From positions 1 to 7,101 of the forward strand of contig DRPD01000256.1 of the NCBI GenBank assembly GCA_011374735.1: 7,101 bases of DNA, in the 5' to 3' direction. The stretch is from Thermopetrobacter sp. (GTDB lineage Bacteria > Pseudomonadota > Alphaproteobacteria > Rhizobiales > Aestuariivirgaceae). Below are positions 1 to 6,256 of this stretch, in pieces. Numbering within the stretch: position 1 is the stretch's first letter; every line of letters starts with the position of its first letter. The translations under genes and the position numbers were made by a program. The notes beneath the pieces are model-generated. The model had not been told where the DNA came from and did no database searches. It saw nothing but the letters and a program-made list of their open reading frames with translations.

Positions 1-850
1 CCTCAGGCGCGCCGACGGGCAGGGCCTGAAGCACGGGGCAATCGGCGGCGCTGAGCGGGTCGTCGTCCCCGGCCGCGAAGGCGGTCAGGTTGACGATCAC
101 CTCCGGCGGCCGCTCGGCGAACAGATCGGCGATGATGGCCCGCGCCGCCGGGTCTTTCAGGGAGGTGACGAAGATCGGCGCCGGGGTGAGGCCCTGCCGT
201 TCCAGCGCATCGCACAACGCCGCCACGGGCGCGGTGAAGCCGCCCTCGATCAGCGCGCGGTAGAAGACGAGCGCCGCCACCGGCCCATCGCCGGCCGGCA
301 TGTCGCGCCATGGCCCGGCGATGGGCAGGGGCCGCGGCGCGGGCGGGGTGGCCGTTTCGTCGTGCAACAGTTCGGCGGCGAAATCCAGCAGCCTCGCCGC
401 GTTGTCCGCCCCGCCGGCCGCCAGCAGGGCGCGCAAGGCTTCGCAGGTGTCACGGGGCAGGGTGGCGCGTTCCAGCAACTCCTCGTCCAGTGGCGCGTCG
501 CCGCCGGGCAGCAACGCCAGCTTGATGCCAATCGCCCGCGCCACCGCCGCCAGTTGATCGATGCCATGCCGCCAGTAGCCGCGCCCGCCGAGAATGCGCG
601 CGATGATGAGCTTGGCGTGCCGCGCCGTCCTGTCCAGCCACAGATCGACGGACATGGGATGGCGCAGCAACAGCAGCGAGGCCAGCCGCAGCGGCGGCAG
701 TTCGCCGGCCTTGGCGTGATAGGCCGCGGCCAGCGCCGCCAGCTCCGAATCGGCGGCGGAAAGGATCAGGATGTCGGCTGGCTCCTGGGCCAGATCGACG
801 GCCTCCCCGCCATCGCCGATGGTGCCTTGTGTGGCCGCCAGCAGGTGCAT
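1..850 (-). CDS. cobN: Cobaltochelatase large subunit CobN, N-terminal part (truncated by window edge)
   Basis: CobN is the large subunit of the ATP-dependent aerobic cobaltochelatase (CobN-CobS-CobT), which inserts Co2+ into hydrogenobyrinic acid a,c-diamide in the cytoplasm. The window holds the first 283 codons of a protein that is usually about 1,200-1,300 residues, so the 3' end lies outside. The N-terminus MHLLAATQGTIGDGGEAVDL, followed by PADILILSAADSELAAL (residues 24-40), matches the family opening as I know it. Other family-like stretches are LRHPMSVDLWLDRT (62-75), GGRGYWRHGIDQL (88-100), ALVFYRALIEGG (193-204) and the ADCPVLQALPVG segment (269-280). I chose the ATG at 850 because the CobN family begins with this M-H-L-L pattern. 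An in-frame GTG lies two codons upstream, and the ribosome binding site is weak. The gene follows cobW on the same strand after 457 bp, which supports the cobalt assignment but suggests its own promoter. The catalytic regions cannot be checked here. Confidence 0.93.
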   Translation of the reverse strand, partial: MHLLAATQGTIGDGGEAVDLAQEPADILILSAADSELAALAAAYHAKAGELPPLRLASLLLLRHPMSVDLWLDRTARHAKLIIARILGGRGYWRHGIDQLAAVARAIGIKLALLPGGDAPLDEELLERATLPRDTCEALRALLAAGGADNAARLLDFAAELLHDETATPPAPRPLPIAGPWRDMPAGDGPVAALVFYRALIEGGFTAPVAALCDALERQGLTPAPIFVTSLKDPAARAIIADLFAERPPEVIVNLTAFAAGDDDPLSAADCPVLQALPVGAPE

Positions 851-1017
851 CGTCACGCATGCCCGAATGGTTCCCGTCGCGGCTTGTTAGCATGGAATGG
901 CGGCCGCGTTCGTGTGAATTTTGCGCGCTGGAGCCCTGCGGAGCTATCCTCACGCAAGCGCAAGGATGAAAGGCGTTCGACGCAACGGCAGCCCGCGCAT
1001 CCGCAACCCTCGCAGAG

Positions 1018-1065
1018 CTTATAAGATAAACTCTTGTCTTATAAGGTAAGGACTCTTCTTATAAG
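1018..1065. repeat. Three CTTATAAG palindromes at exact 20 bp spacing
   Basis: The 8 bp perfect palindrome CTTATAAG occurs at 1018-1025, 1038-1045 and 1058-1065, a strict period of 20 bp (about two helical turns). The first two units are also related outside the palindrome: both begin CTTATAAGRTAA and both contain ACTCTT, shifted by two bases. The array stands out as an AT-rich island in strongly GC-rich DNA. It lies 168-215 bp upstream of the cobN start. Same-face spacing of dyads is typical of cooperative operator sites for a dimeric regulator, so I infer a regulatory site. The TATAAG cores could also act as -10 elements. No known operator consensus is recognised. Confidence 0.7.
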
Positions 1066-1153
1066 GAATGCCGAACGGGGGAAAGGGGGCGGCTGGTTCC
1101 AGGGCGGTGGAATATCGCCGGCGGAAGCAGGAAGCAGGATGATGGGAGGACAG

Positions 1154-1210
1154 CCGCGGAGAACGCGGTAAGAGGCGGGAAAGCCGGAAAAAGGGCGCGG
1201 GAGAACGCGC
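1154..1210. repeat. Two similar short hairpins with (G)GAGAA loops
   Basis: Two inverted repeats share almost the same core. The first is CCGCG-GAGAA-CGCGG at 1154-1168. The second is GCGCG-GGAGAA-CGCGC at 1195-1210. Both contain GGAGAACGCG, and they start 41 bp apart. Each has a perfect 5 bp stem of G-C pairs. They lie between the end of cobW and the CTTATAAG array, so on the minus strand they would be in the 3' part of a cobW transcript or in a cobN leader. Neither is followed by a T-tract, so I do not call them terminators. Their function is unknown and chance is possible in this composition. Confidence 0.45.
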
Positions 1211-1307
1211 GCCGATGGCCAGTCGCGGCTTGGGCAAGTGGTTATTCCGGGCAGGAGATTTGCGAGGCCGTGAAACGCCGGTTCGGGCAAAGCAGAGCGG
1301 GCCGGCC

Positions 1308-2351
1308 TCAGGCGTCTTCCAGCGCGCCCAGGTCGCGGCGGACGGCCGCCGCGTCCAGCCCCTTCAGGCCGATCACCACCAGCTGCGTGGCCGGCGTTTC
1401 ATCATCCCGCCACGGCCGGTCGAACCACGCATCGACGCGCGGCCCGACGGCCTGCACCACCAGCCGCGCCGGCTTGCCGTCGATGGCCGCGAAGCCCTTC
1501 AGCCGCAACACCGGATGGGCCGTCATCACCCGTTCGATGCGCCCCAGCAGGCCGTCCCTGTCCGCCGCCGGGGGCAGGGTGACGGCGAAGCTGGTGAAAT
1601 CGTCGTGATCGTGATCGTCCTCGCCTTCCAGTTCGTGATGGGTGGGGCGGTTGGCCAGATCGGTTTCCGCCGCCGCGCCAAGCCCCAGCAGCACCGCCGG
1701 GGCCAGGCGGCCATGTTGCGCCGGAACGACCCGCACGCCGCCGCGCACCTGCCCCGCCAGCCGCGCCGTCAGCGCCGTCACCTGCGCCGCGTCCAGCAGG
1801 TCGGTCTTGTTCAGCACCACCAGATCGGCCGCCCGCAATTGATCCTCAAACAGCTCGTGCAGCGGGCTTTCGTGATCGAGATTGATGTCCGCCTTGCGCA
1901 GCGCCTCCCCCCTGGCCGGGTCGGCGGCGAACTGTCCGGCCGCCAGCGCCGGCGCGTCGATCACCGCCACCACGCCGTCCACCGTCACTTCCGCCGCGAT
2001 GTCCGGCCAGTTGAAGGCGGCGATCAGCGGTTGCGGCAGCGCCAGGCCGGAGGTTTCGATGATGATGTGATCGGGCATCGGGTCGCGCTCCAGCAGCATG
2101 GTCATGGTGGGGATGAAGTCATCCGCCACGGTGCAGCAGATGCAGCCGTTGGCCAGCTCCACCACGTCGTCGGCGCGGCAGTTCGCGTCGCCGCAGTCGG
2201 ACAGCAGCGCGCCGTCGAAGCCCACGTCGCCGAACTCGTTGACGATCAGCGCCATGCGCCGCCCGCCGGCGTTGTTCAGCAGGTGGCGGATCAGCGTCGT
2301 CTTGCCGGCGCCGAGAAAGCCGGTGATGACGGTGGCGGGAATGCGTGACAT
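1308..2351 (-). CDS. cobW: CobW, COG0523 (G3E) GTPase linked to cobalt insertion
   Basis: This 347-residue protein is a metal-handling GTPase of the COG0523/CobW family, thought to deliver Co2+ for cobalamin synthesis in the cytoplasm. Visible motifs are Walker A GFLGAGKT (residues 11-18), the family metal site GCICC (69-73), ETSG (99-102) where the family has ES/TSG, and NKTD for guanine specificity (181-184). A His/acidic stretch, THHELEGEDDHDHDD (237-251), lies between the GTPase and the C-terminal CobW domain and is a plausible metal-binding loop. The length fits the family. I chose the ATG giving MSRIPATVITGF because Walker A then sits at its usual place and AGAGGG precedes it by 10 nt. 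The frame stays open to 2696, but that extension runs antisense through cutA and is not credible. The next gene downstream is cobN, which points to the true CobW subgroup rather than a zinc paralogue. It diverges from cutA. Confidence 0.93.
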   Translation of the reverse strand: MSRIPATVITGFLGAGKTTLIRHLLNNAGGRRMALIVNEFGDVGFDGALLSDCGDANCRADDVVELANGCICCTVADDFIPTMTMLLERDPMPDHIIIETSGLALPQPLIAAFNWPDIAAEVTVDGVVAVIDAPALAAGQFAADPARGEALRKADINLDHESPLHELFEDQLRAADLVVLNKTDLLDAAQVTALTARLAGQVRGGVRVVPAQHGRLAPAVLLGLGAAAETDLANRPTHHELEGEDDHDHDDFTSFAVTLPPAADRDGLLGRIERVMTAHPVLRLKGFAAIDGKPARLVVQAVGPRVDAWFDRPWRDDETPATQLVVIGLKGLDAAAVRRDLGALEDA

Positions 2352-2456
2352 GATGCTGAAGCCCTCTGGATATGGTCCTGACGGGACGGCACCATGCCGC
2401 GCCTGAACGGGCGGTGCAAGACGGTGTTGCGAATTTGTGAAAAGGGGAGGGGACGA
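2352..2456. promoter_or_regulatory. Divergent intergenic region cobW / cutA
   Basis: These 105 bp separate the divergent starts of cobW and cutA and must hold the promoters of both unless transcription starts inside a gene. A strong Shine-Dalgarno stretch (GGGGAGGGGA, 2444-2453) lies just before the cutA ATG. I see no clear -35/-10 pair, no B12 box and no Zur-like AT-rich palindrome. The assignment as a regulatory region rests on gene layout only. Confidence 0.5.
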
Positions 2457-2786
2457 ATGGCGAAAACCCCCGACGCGGCGTTGATCTACACCACGCTGCC
2501 GGATGAGAAGACGGCGCACGAGATCGGCGCGGCGCTGGTGAAAGAGCGGCTGGCGGCGTGCGTCAACATCTTTCCCGGCATGCGCTCCATCTATGAATGG
2601 AAGGGGGAGCTTTGCCGCGATGCGGAAACGGCGATGCTGATCAAGACCGTGCCGGAGCGGGCGGATGCGGCCATGGCCGAACTGAAGCGCCTGCACCCTT
2701 ATGAAACCCCCGCCGTGCTGCTCATCGACGTGGCCGACGTGGCGCCGGACTATCTCGCCTGGATGATCGCCCAGACGCGCCCTTGA
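2457..2786 (+). CDS. cutA: CutA1-family divalent cation tolerance protein
   Basis: This 109-residue protein belongs to the CutA1 family, small, very stable, PII-like trimeric proteins of the cytoplasm. They are linked genetically to copper and divalent cation tolerance, although their biochemical role is not settled. The family pattern is clear throughout: LIYTTLPDEKTAHEIGAALV near the start, ERLAACVNIFPGMRSIYEW in the middle (with the typical A-A-C-V-N), ETAMLIKT, and HPYETPAVLLIDV toward the end. I chose the ATG at 2457 because a purine-rich ribosome binding site (GGGGAGGGGA) sits 3 nt upstream of the start and because the family begins just before LIYTT. An in-frame ATG at 2394 would add 21 residues without similarity. 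cutA diverges from cobW and is followed by a probable terminator, so it is likely monocistronic. Confidence 0.92.
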   Translation: MAKTPDAALIYTTLPDEKTAHEIGAALVKERLAACVNIFPGMRSIYEWKGELCRDAETAMLIKTVPERADAAMAELKRLHPYETPAVLLIDVADVAPDYLAWMIAQTRP

Positions 2787-2832
2787 CGGAAACGGGGGCA
2801 GGGCGGCGCAAATACCGAACCTTGTGCATGGC

Positions 2833-2866
2833 CGGCGCCGCCTGCTTGCCCCGGCGCGCCGTTTTT
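2833..2866 (+). terminator. Probable intrinsic terminator after cutA
   Basis: A hairpin is formed by CGGCGC (2833-2838) with GCGCCG (2856-2861). It is extended inward by GCC (2840-2842) with GGC (2853-2855) around one bulged C, leaving a 10 nt loop. Five Ts follow directly (2862-2866). It lies 47 bp after the cutA stop, which fits termination of cutA before hppA. The stem also contains alternative self-complementary pairings, so the exact fold is uncertain. Confidence 0.55.
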
Positions 2867-2888
2867 GGCAATGTCGCAGCCGGTCTGA

Positions 2889-2933
2889 CGCGGCGGCATG
2901 GCCGCGAGGGGGATGTTGCCGGAGCGATCCGGC
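2889..2933 (+). other. Two perfect hairpins in the hppA leader
   Basis: The first hairpin pairs CGCGGC (2889-2894) with GCCGCG (2901-2906) around a 6 nt loop. The second pairs GCCGGA (2918-2923) with TCCGGC (2928-2933) around GCGA, a GNRA-type tetraloop. The second ends 15 nt before the GAGGGG ribosome binding site (2949-2954) of hppA. They could stabilise or modulate the hppA mRNA leader, which is inference. No known riboswitch class is recognised. Confidence 0.4.
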
Positions 2934-2959
2934 GCGAAATGGGAATCTGAGGGGAAATC

Positions 2960-5074
2960 ATGAATATCGTCTGGCTAGTCATTCTGGCGGCGCTGCTCGC
3001 CATCGCCTTCGCCATCTGGATGATCCGCAGCGTGCTGGCGGCCGATGCGGGCACCACCAGGATGCAGGAAATCGCCGCCGCCATCCGCGAGGGCGCGAAC
3101 GCCTACATGAAGCGGCAATATTCCACCATCGCCATCGTCGGCGTGGTGGTGTTCGTCATCCTCGGCGTCTTCCTGTCATGGACGGCGGCGGTGGGCTTCG
3201 CCCTGGGCGCGGTGCTCTCCGCGGCGGCCGGCATCATCGGCATGATGATCTCCGTGCGGGCCAACGTGCGCACCGCCCAGGCCGCCAGCTCGTCGCTGGC
3301 CGCCGGGCTGGACATGGCCTTCAAGTCCGGCGCCGTCACCGGCCTGCTGGTGGCCGGGCTGGCGCTGTTGGGCGTGGCCGCCTATTTCTGGGTGCTGACC
3401 GGCCCGCTGGGCCATGCGCCGGGCGACCGGGCGGTGATCGACGCCCTGGTGGCGCTGGGCTTCGGCGGCTCGCTCATTTCCATCTTCGCCCGGCTGGGCG
3501 GCGGCATCTTCACCAAGGGGGCGGATGTCGGCGGCGACCTGGTGGGCAAGGTGGAGGCCGGCATCCCGGAGGACGACCCGCGCAATCCGGCCACCATCGC
3601 CGACAACGTAGGCGACAACGTCGGCGACTGCGCCGGCATGGCGGCCGACCTGTTCGAGACCTATGTGGTGACCGTGGTGGCCACCATGGTGCTGGCCTCG
3701 CTGTTCTTCACCGGCGCGCAGGCGGTGCAGATGATGGTGCTGCCGCTGCTGATCGCCGCCGCCTGCGTCGTCACCACGGTGATCGGCACCTTCTTCGTCA
3801 AGCTGGGTTCCAACAACTCGATCATGGGGGCGCTGTATAAGGGCTTCATCGCCACCGCCGTGCTCTCCGCGCTGGCGCTGGCCGGCATCATCGCCGTGGT
3901 GCCCGGCTTCGAGGCCCAGTTGCAGACCAGGGGCGGCCTGACCATCTCCGGCCTCGATCTGTTCCTGTCCGGGCTTATCGGTTTCGTGGTCACCGGGCTG
4001 ATCATCTGGATCACCGAGTATTACACCGGCACCAACTTCCGCCCGGTGCGCTCCATCGCCGACGCCTCGGTCACCGGCCACGGCACCAACGTCATCCAGG
4101 GCCTCGCCGTGTCGCTGGAGGCCACGGCGCTGCCCGCCCTGGTCATCATCTTCGGCATCGTCTTCACCTATCAGCTGGCCGGCCTGTTCGGCATCGCCAT
4201 CGCCGTGACCACCATGCTGTCACTGGCCGGCATGGTGGTGGCGCTGGACGCCTTCGGCCCGGTCACCGACAACGCCGGCGGCATCGCCGAAATGGCCGAC
4301 CTGCCGCCGGAAGTGCGCGACACCACCGACGCGCTGGACGCGGTGGGCAACACCACCAAGGCGGTCACCAAGGGCTATGCCATCGGCTCCGCCGGGCTCG
4401 GCGCGCTGGTGCTGTTCACCGCCTACACCGAAGACCTGAAGCACTTCGCGCAGGCCGCGGCGGAAGGCTCTTTGCTGCATGGGGTGCAGGTGGACTTCTC
4501 GCTGTCCAATCCCTACGTGGTGGCCGGCCTGCTGTTCGGCGGCCTGCTGCCGTTCCTGTTCGGCGGCATCGCCATGACGGCGGTCGGCCGGGCCGGCGGC
4601 GCGGTGGTGGAGGAAGTGCGCCGCCAGTTCCGCGACAAGCCGGGCATCATGGAAGGCACCGAGAAGCCCGATTACGGCGCCGCGGTGGACATGCTCACCA
4701 GGGCGGCCATCAAGGAGATGATCATCCCCTCGCTGTTGCCGGTGCTCTCGCCGGTGGTGTTCTTCTATGTCATCTACCTGCTGGCCGGGGCGTCGAACGC
4801 CTTCGCGGCGCTGGGCGCGATGCTGCTGGGGGTGATCGTCACGGGGCTGTTCGTGGCCATTTCCATGACCGCCGGCGGCGGCGCGTGGGACAACGCCAAG
4901 AAATACATCGAGGACGGCGCCCACGGCGGCAAGGGATCGGAGGCCCATAAGGCGGCGGTGACCGGCGACACGGTGGGCGACCCCTACAAGGACACCGCCG
5001 GACCGGCCGTCAACCCGATGATCAAGATCACCAACATCGTGGCGCTGCTGATGCTGGCCGCGCTGGCCCACTGA
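2960..5074 (+). CDS. hppA: K+-independent membrane proton-translocating pyrophosphatase
   Basis: This complete 704-residue integral membrane protein hydrolyses pyrophosphate to phosphate and pumps H+ out of the cytoplasm, conserving energy from biosynthetic PPi. Its length matches bacterial H+-PPases, which have about 16 membrane helices; the first hydrophobic helix is at about residues 3-23. The PPi/Mg2+ site is intact: [11 protein letters not shown] (189-199), then [19 protein letters not shown] (215-233). C-terminal active-site segments are [10 protein letters not shown] (644-653) and [14 protein letters not shown] (669-682). [10 protein letters not shown] (463-472) carries Lys467 and Thr470, the pair that marks K+-independent enzymes; K+-dependent ones have Ala and Gly/Ala there. 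The start is supported by GAGGGG 5 nt upstream of the ATG. The gene stands alone between a terminator-like hairpin and a convergent gene. Confidence 0.97.
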   Translation: MNIVWLVILAALLAIAFAIWMIRSVLAADAGTTRMQEIAAAIREGANAYMKRQYSTIAIVGVVVFVILGVFLSWTAAVGFALGAVLSAAAGIIGMMISVRANVRTAQAASSSLAAGLDMAFKSGAVTGLLVAGLALLGVAAYFWVLTGPLGHAPGDRAVIDALVALGFGGSLISIFARLGGGIFTKGADVGGDLVGKVEAGIPEDDPRNPATIADNVGDNVGDCAGMAADLFETYVVTVVATMVLASLFFTGAQAVQMMVLPLLIAAACVVTTVIGTFFVKLGSNNSIMGALYKGFIATAVLSALALAGIIAVVPGFEAQLQTRGGLTISGLDLFLSGLIGFVVTGLIIWITEYYTGTNFRPVRSIADASVTGHGTNVIQGLAVSLEATALPALVIIFGIVFTYQLAGLFGIAIAVTTMLSLAGMVVALDAFGPVTDNAGGIAEMADLPPEVRDTTDALDAVGNTTKAVTKGYAIGSAGLGALVLFTAYTEDLKHFAQAAAEGSLLHGVQVDFSLSNPYVVAGLLFGGLLPFLFGGIAMTAVGRAGGAVVEEVRRQFRDKPGIMEGTEKPDYGAAVDMLTRAAIKEMIIPSLLPVLSPVVFFYVIYLLAGASNAFAALGAMLLGVIVTGLFVAISMTAGGGAWDNAKKYIEDGAHGGKGSEAHKAAVTGDTVGDPYKDTAGPAVNPMIKITNIVALLMLAALAH

Positions 5075-5098
5075 AGCGGCGAAGCGGACGCGGGAAGG

Positions 5099-5129
5099 CG
5101 AGGGCGGCGTCATGAAGGCGCCGCCCTTG
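5099..5129. terminator. Inverted repeat between convergent hppA and bamE, likely bidirectional terminator
   Basis: AGGGCGGCG (5101-5109) pairs perfectly with CGCCGCCCT (5119-5127) around a 9 nt loop. One G-U and one C-G pair extend the stem to 11 bp (5099-5129). It lies 24 bp after the hppA stop and about 38 bp past the bamE stop on the other strand, which is the expected place for a shared terminator. There is no T-tract on either strand, so this is weaker than a classic intrinsic terminator. Confidence 0.5.
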
Positions 5130-5167
5130 GTCATCCGGCCAGATCGATATCGTGCGAAACGCCGCGC

Positions 5168-5644
5168 TCAGGTGCCGGGCAGTTTCGGCCCGCCGATGCC
5201 GCCGAACAGGCTGCGCAGGAACGAGCGCTCCTTCAGCGACACCGGCGTCTTGCGCCCGGAGATGCGCACCACCTGGCCGTCCTTCAGCCCATAGGTGGCG
5301 AAATGGGACACCCGGCCGCTCTTGTCGAAGCGGATGGCCAGCACTTTGCGGTCCGCCACCTTCGGCTTGAGAAAGGCGGCCGTTCGGCTCATGGTGGTGG
5401 AGATGTAGTAATAGCTGTCGTCGAGCTGTTCGATGCTGGCCGTGGTGGAGGGCGAGCCGAGCACCGCCTCCACCTCTTCCTTGGTCATGCCGGTGCGCAG
5501 TTTCTGCATGTCCTGCTTGCGCGGCAGGTAACCGTGTTGCAGGATTTCCCGGCCCGCGCAGGCGCTCAGCGACAGCGCCGCGGCGCCGAGCAGGAAGGCG
5601 CGGCGGCCGGCCTTGGTGAGGAACTTCGCATCATGATCGGTCAT
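5168..5644 (-). CDS. bamE: BamE (SmpA/OmlA) family outer-membrane lipoprotein
   Basis: This 158-residue protein looks like BamE, a small lipoprotein of the BAM complex that folds beta-barrel proteins into the outer membrane. It has a signal sequence with lipobox LSAC (residues 26-29), so Cys29 would be lipidated after cleavage by signal peptidase II. The SmpA/OmlA domain follows: LRTGMTKEEVEAVLGSPST (49-67), DSYYYISTTM, then RKVLAIRFDKSGRV, the usual helix-helix-strand pattern. The N-terminus TKAGRRAFLLGAAALSLSAC has twin arginines (14-15) before the hydrophobic core, resembling a Tat signal; Sec export is still the default for this family. The ATG at 5644 gives a normal signal-peptide length. 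The frame stays open much further upstream, but that part is antisense to the next gene. The C-terminal tail after about residue 120 is basic and less conserved. It diverges from the cytochrome bc1 chaperone gene. Confidence 0.88.
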   Translation of the reverse strand: MTDHDAKFLTKAGRRAFLLGAAALSLSACAGREILQHGYLPRKQDMQKLRTGMTKEEVEAVLGSPSTTASIEQLDDSYYYISTTMSRTAAFLKPKVADRKVLAIRFDKSGRVSHFATYGLKDGQVVRISGRKTPVSLKERSFLRSLFGGIGGPKLPGT

Positions 5645-5716
5645 GGAATCGGCAACTCCGTCAAAACGGGCGTGAACACCGGCTGAAGAACGCTTGAACG
5701 CATCTTGGGCGAATCG
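5645..5716. promoter_or_regulatory. Divergent promoter region bamE / bc1 chaperone gene
   Basis: These 72 bp separate the two divergent starts and should contain or overlap both promoters. GACGGAG, about 11 nt before the bamE start, is a modest ribosome binding site. The plus-strand gene has no clear Shine-Dalgarno sequence. No confident -35/-10 pair is seen. Confidence 0.4.
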
Positions 5717-6256
5717 ATGATCTTCGCATTCTGGCGCAAAAGGCAAGACCCGCGGCAACGATCCGTCGATGCCGCATACCGCGCGATTGTGGTGGCCGCA
5801 AGGCAACCCGGGCTGTATGTCCGCGGCGCCGTGCCGGACACCATGAGCGGCCGCTATGACATGATCGTCCTGCATCTGTGGCTGGTGCTGGCCCGGCTGA
5901 AGGAGGAGCGGACGGAAGAAACCGATGAGTTCTCCCGCCTGCTGACGGAGCGCATGTTCGCCGACATGGACGGCAACCTGCGCGAACTGGGCGTCGCCGA
6001 CACCGGCGTGGCGCGCCGCATCCGGCACATGGCGGAGGCGTTCTTCGGCCGCCTGCGGGCCTATGACGCGGCGGCCGGGGATCCGCAAGCCTTGCGCCGC
6101 GCCCTGGCCCGCAACGTGCTGGGCGATGAGAAGGCCGACGCGGCGGCCCTGCGCGCCTATGTGGACGCGGCGCGGCGGGCATTGACCACACAGCCGGCGC
6201 GCGCCATCCTCGCCGGCCGGATCACCTTTCCACCGATCGACGGAAGCGCATCATGA
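5717..6256 (+). CDS. Ubiquinol-cytochrome c chaperone family protein (CBP3/UQCC1-like)
   Basis: This 179-residue protein matches the bacterial relatives of mitochondrial Cbp3/UQCC1, which assist assembly of cytochrome b in the ubiquinol-cytochrome c reductase (bc1, complex III). The family's conserved core is visible: AAYRAIVVAARQPGLY (19-34), VPDTMSGRYDMIVLHLWLVL (39-58), and FADMDGNLRELGVADTGVARRIRHMAEAFFGR (81-112). It has no signal peptide or membrane segment and is mostly helical, consistent with a cytoplasmic chaperone at the inner membrane. I prefer the ATG at 5717 (MIFAFWRKRQDP), a start typical of the family; a TTG at 5705 in frame is possible. The ribosome binding site is poor. Its stop overlaps the yceD start by ATGA, so the two are translationally coupled. 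The same order with bamE on one side and DUF177/plsX on the other is common in alphaproteobacteria. Confidence 0.88.
   Translation: MIFAFWRKRQDPRQRSVDAAYRAIVVAARQPGLYVRGAVPDTMSGRYDMIVLHLWLVLARLKEERTEETDEFSRLLTERMFADMDGNLRELGVADTGVARRIRHMAEAFFGRLRAYDAAAGDPQALRRALARNVLGDEKADAAALRAYVDAARRALTTQPARAILAGRITFPPIDGSAS

Larger units (their letters stand above)
851..1307. other. 457 bp intergenic region between cobW and cobN
   Basis: No convincing gene lies here. The open frames on both strands are rich in Arg, Pro and Ser and have no recognisable motif. Going toward higher coordinates, the region holds an imperfect dyad at 946-967 (ATCCT/AGGAT arms around CGC-AA-GCG), an AT-rich island with three CTTATAAG palindromes (1018-1065), a short GGAAGCA direct doublet (1123-1136), and two related hairpins (1154-1168 and 1195-1210). 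I looked on both strands for the cobalamin riboswitch B12 box (AGCCAGGAGACCTGCC-like) and found no good match on the minus strand, where it would be needed for cobN. A gap of this size inside a cobW-cobN pair suggests a separate promoter or leader for cobN. I could not define clear -35 and -10 boxes. Confidence 0.6.

Noticed and set aside
362..1024. Plus-strand open frame antisense to cobN
   Set aside because: Low-complexity Gln/Arg-rich product opposite recognisable CobN sequence, so it is a shadow.
1019..1237. Minus-strand 72-codon frame inside the cobW-cobN gap
   Set aside because: Pro/Ser/Arg-rich, no ribosome binding site of note and no similarity recognised. Its end falls in the CTTATAAG repeats. 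Not supported as a gene.
1249..1268. B12-box-like sequence GCAGGAGATTTGCG on the plus strand, with GGGAAAGCCGG upstream
   Set aside because: Several mismatches to the conserved box, the rest of the cobalamin riboswitch core is missing, and it points antisense into cobW rather than toward a gene it could control.
1215..2348. Long plus-strand open frame antisense to cobW (377 codons)
   Set aside because: Its product is rich in Arg, Gln and His with no domain pattern, and it lies opposite a clearly coding cobW. It is a typical high-GC shadow frame.
2394..2456. Upstream in-frame ATG for cutA at 2394
   Set aside because: The extra 21 residues are not family-like, and the strong Shine-Dalgarno sequence sits before the ATG at 2457.
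2352..2696. N-terminal extension of the cobW frame through cutA
   Set aside because: The added residues are not CobW-like and run antisense to cutA. The Walker A position and ribosome binding site support the start at 2351.
2865..2881. Sigma-54-like GG-N10-GC pattern (TTGGCAATGTCGCAGC) upstream of hppA
   Set aside because: The GG and GC are correctly spaced, but the TTGC half is CAGC and no activator context is seen. Too weak to call.
3176..5134. Long minus-strand frames antisense to hppA (3176-4081 and 4220-5134)
   Set aside because: His/Gly/Arg-rich shadow products opposite a strongly conserved membrane protein.
5645..6088. Extension of the bamE frame upstream of 5644
   Set aside because: It is antisense to the bc1 chaperone gene and would bury the lipoprotein signal inside the protein.
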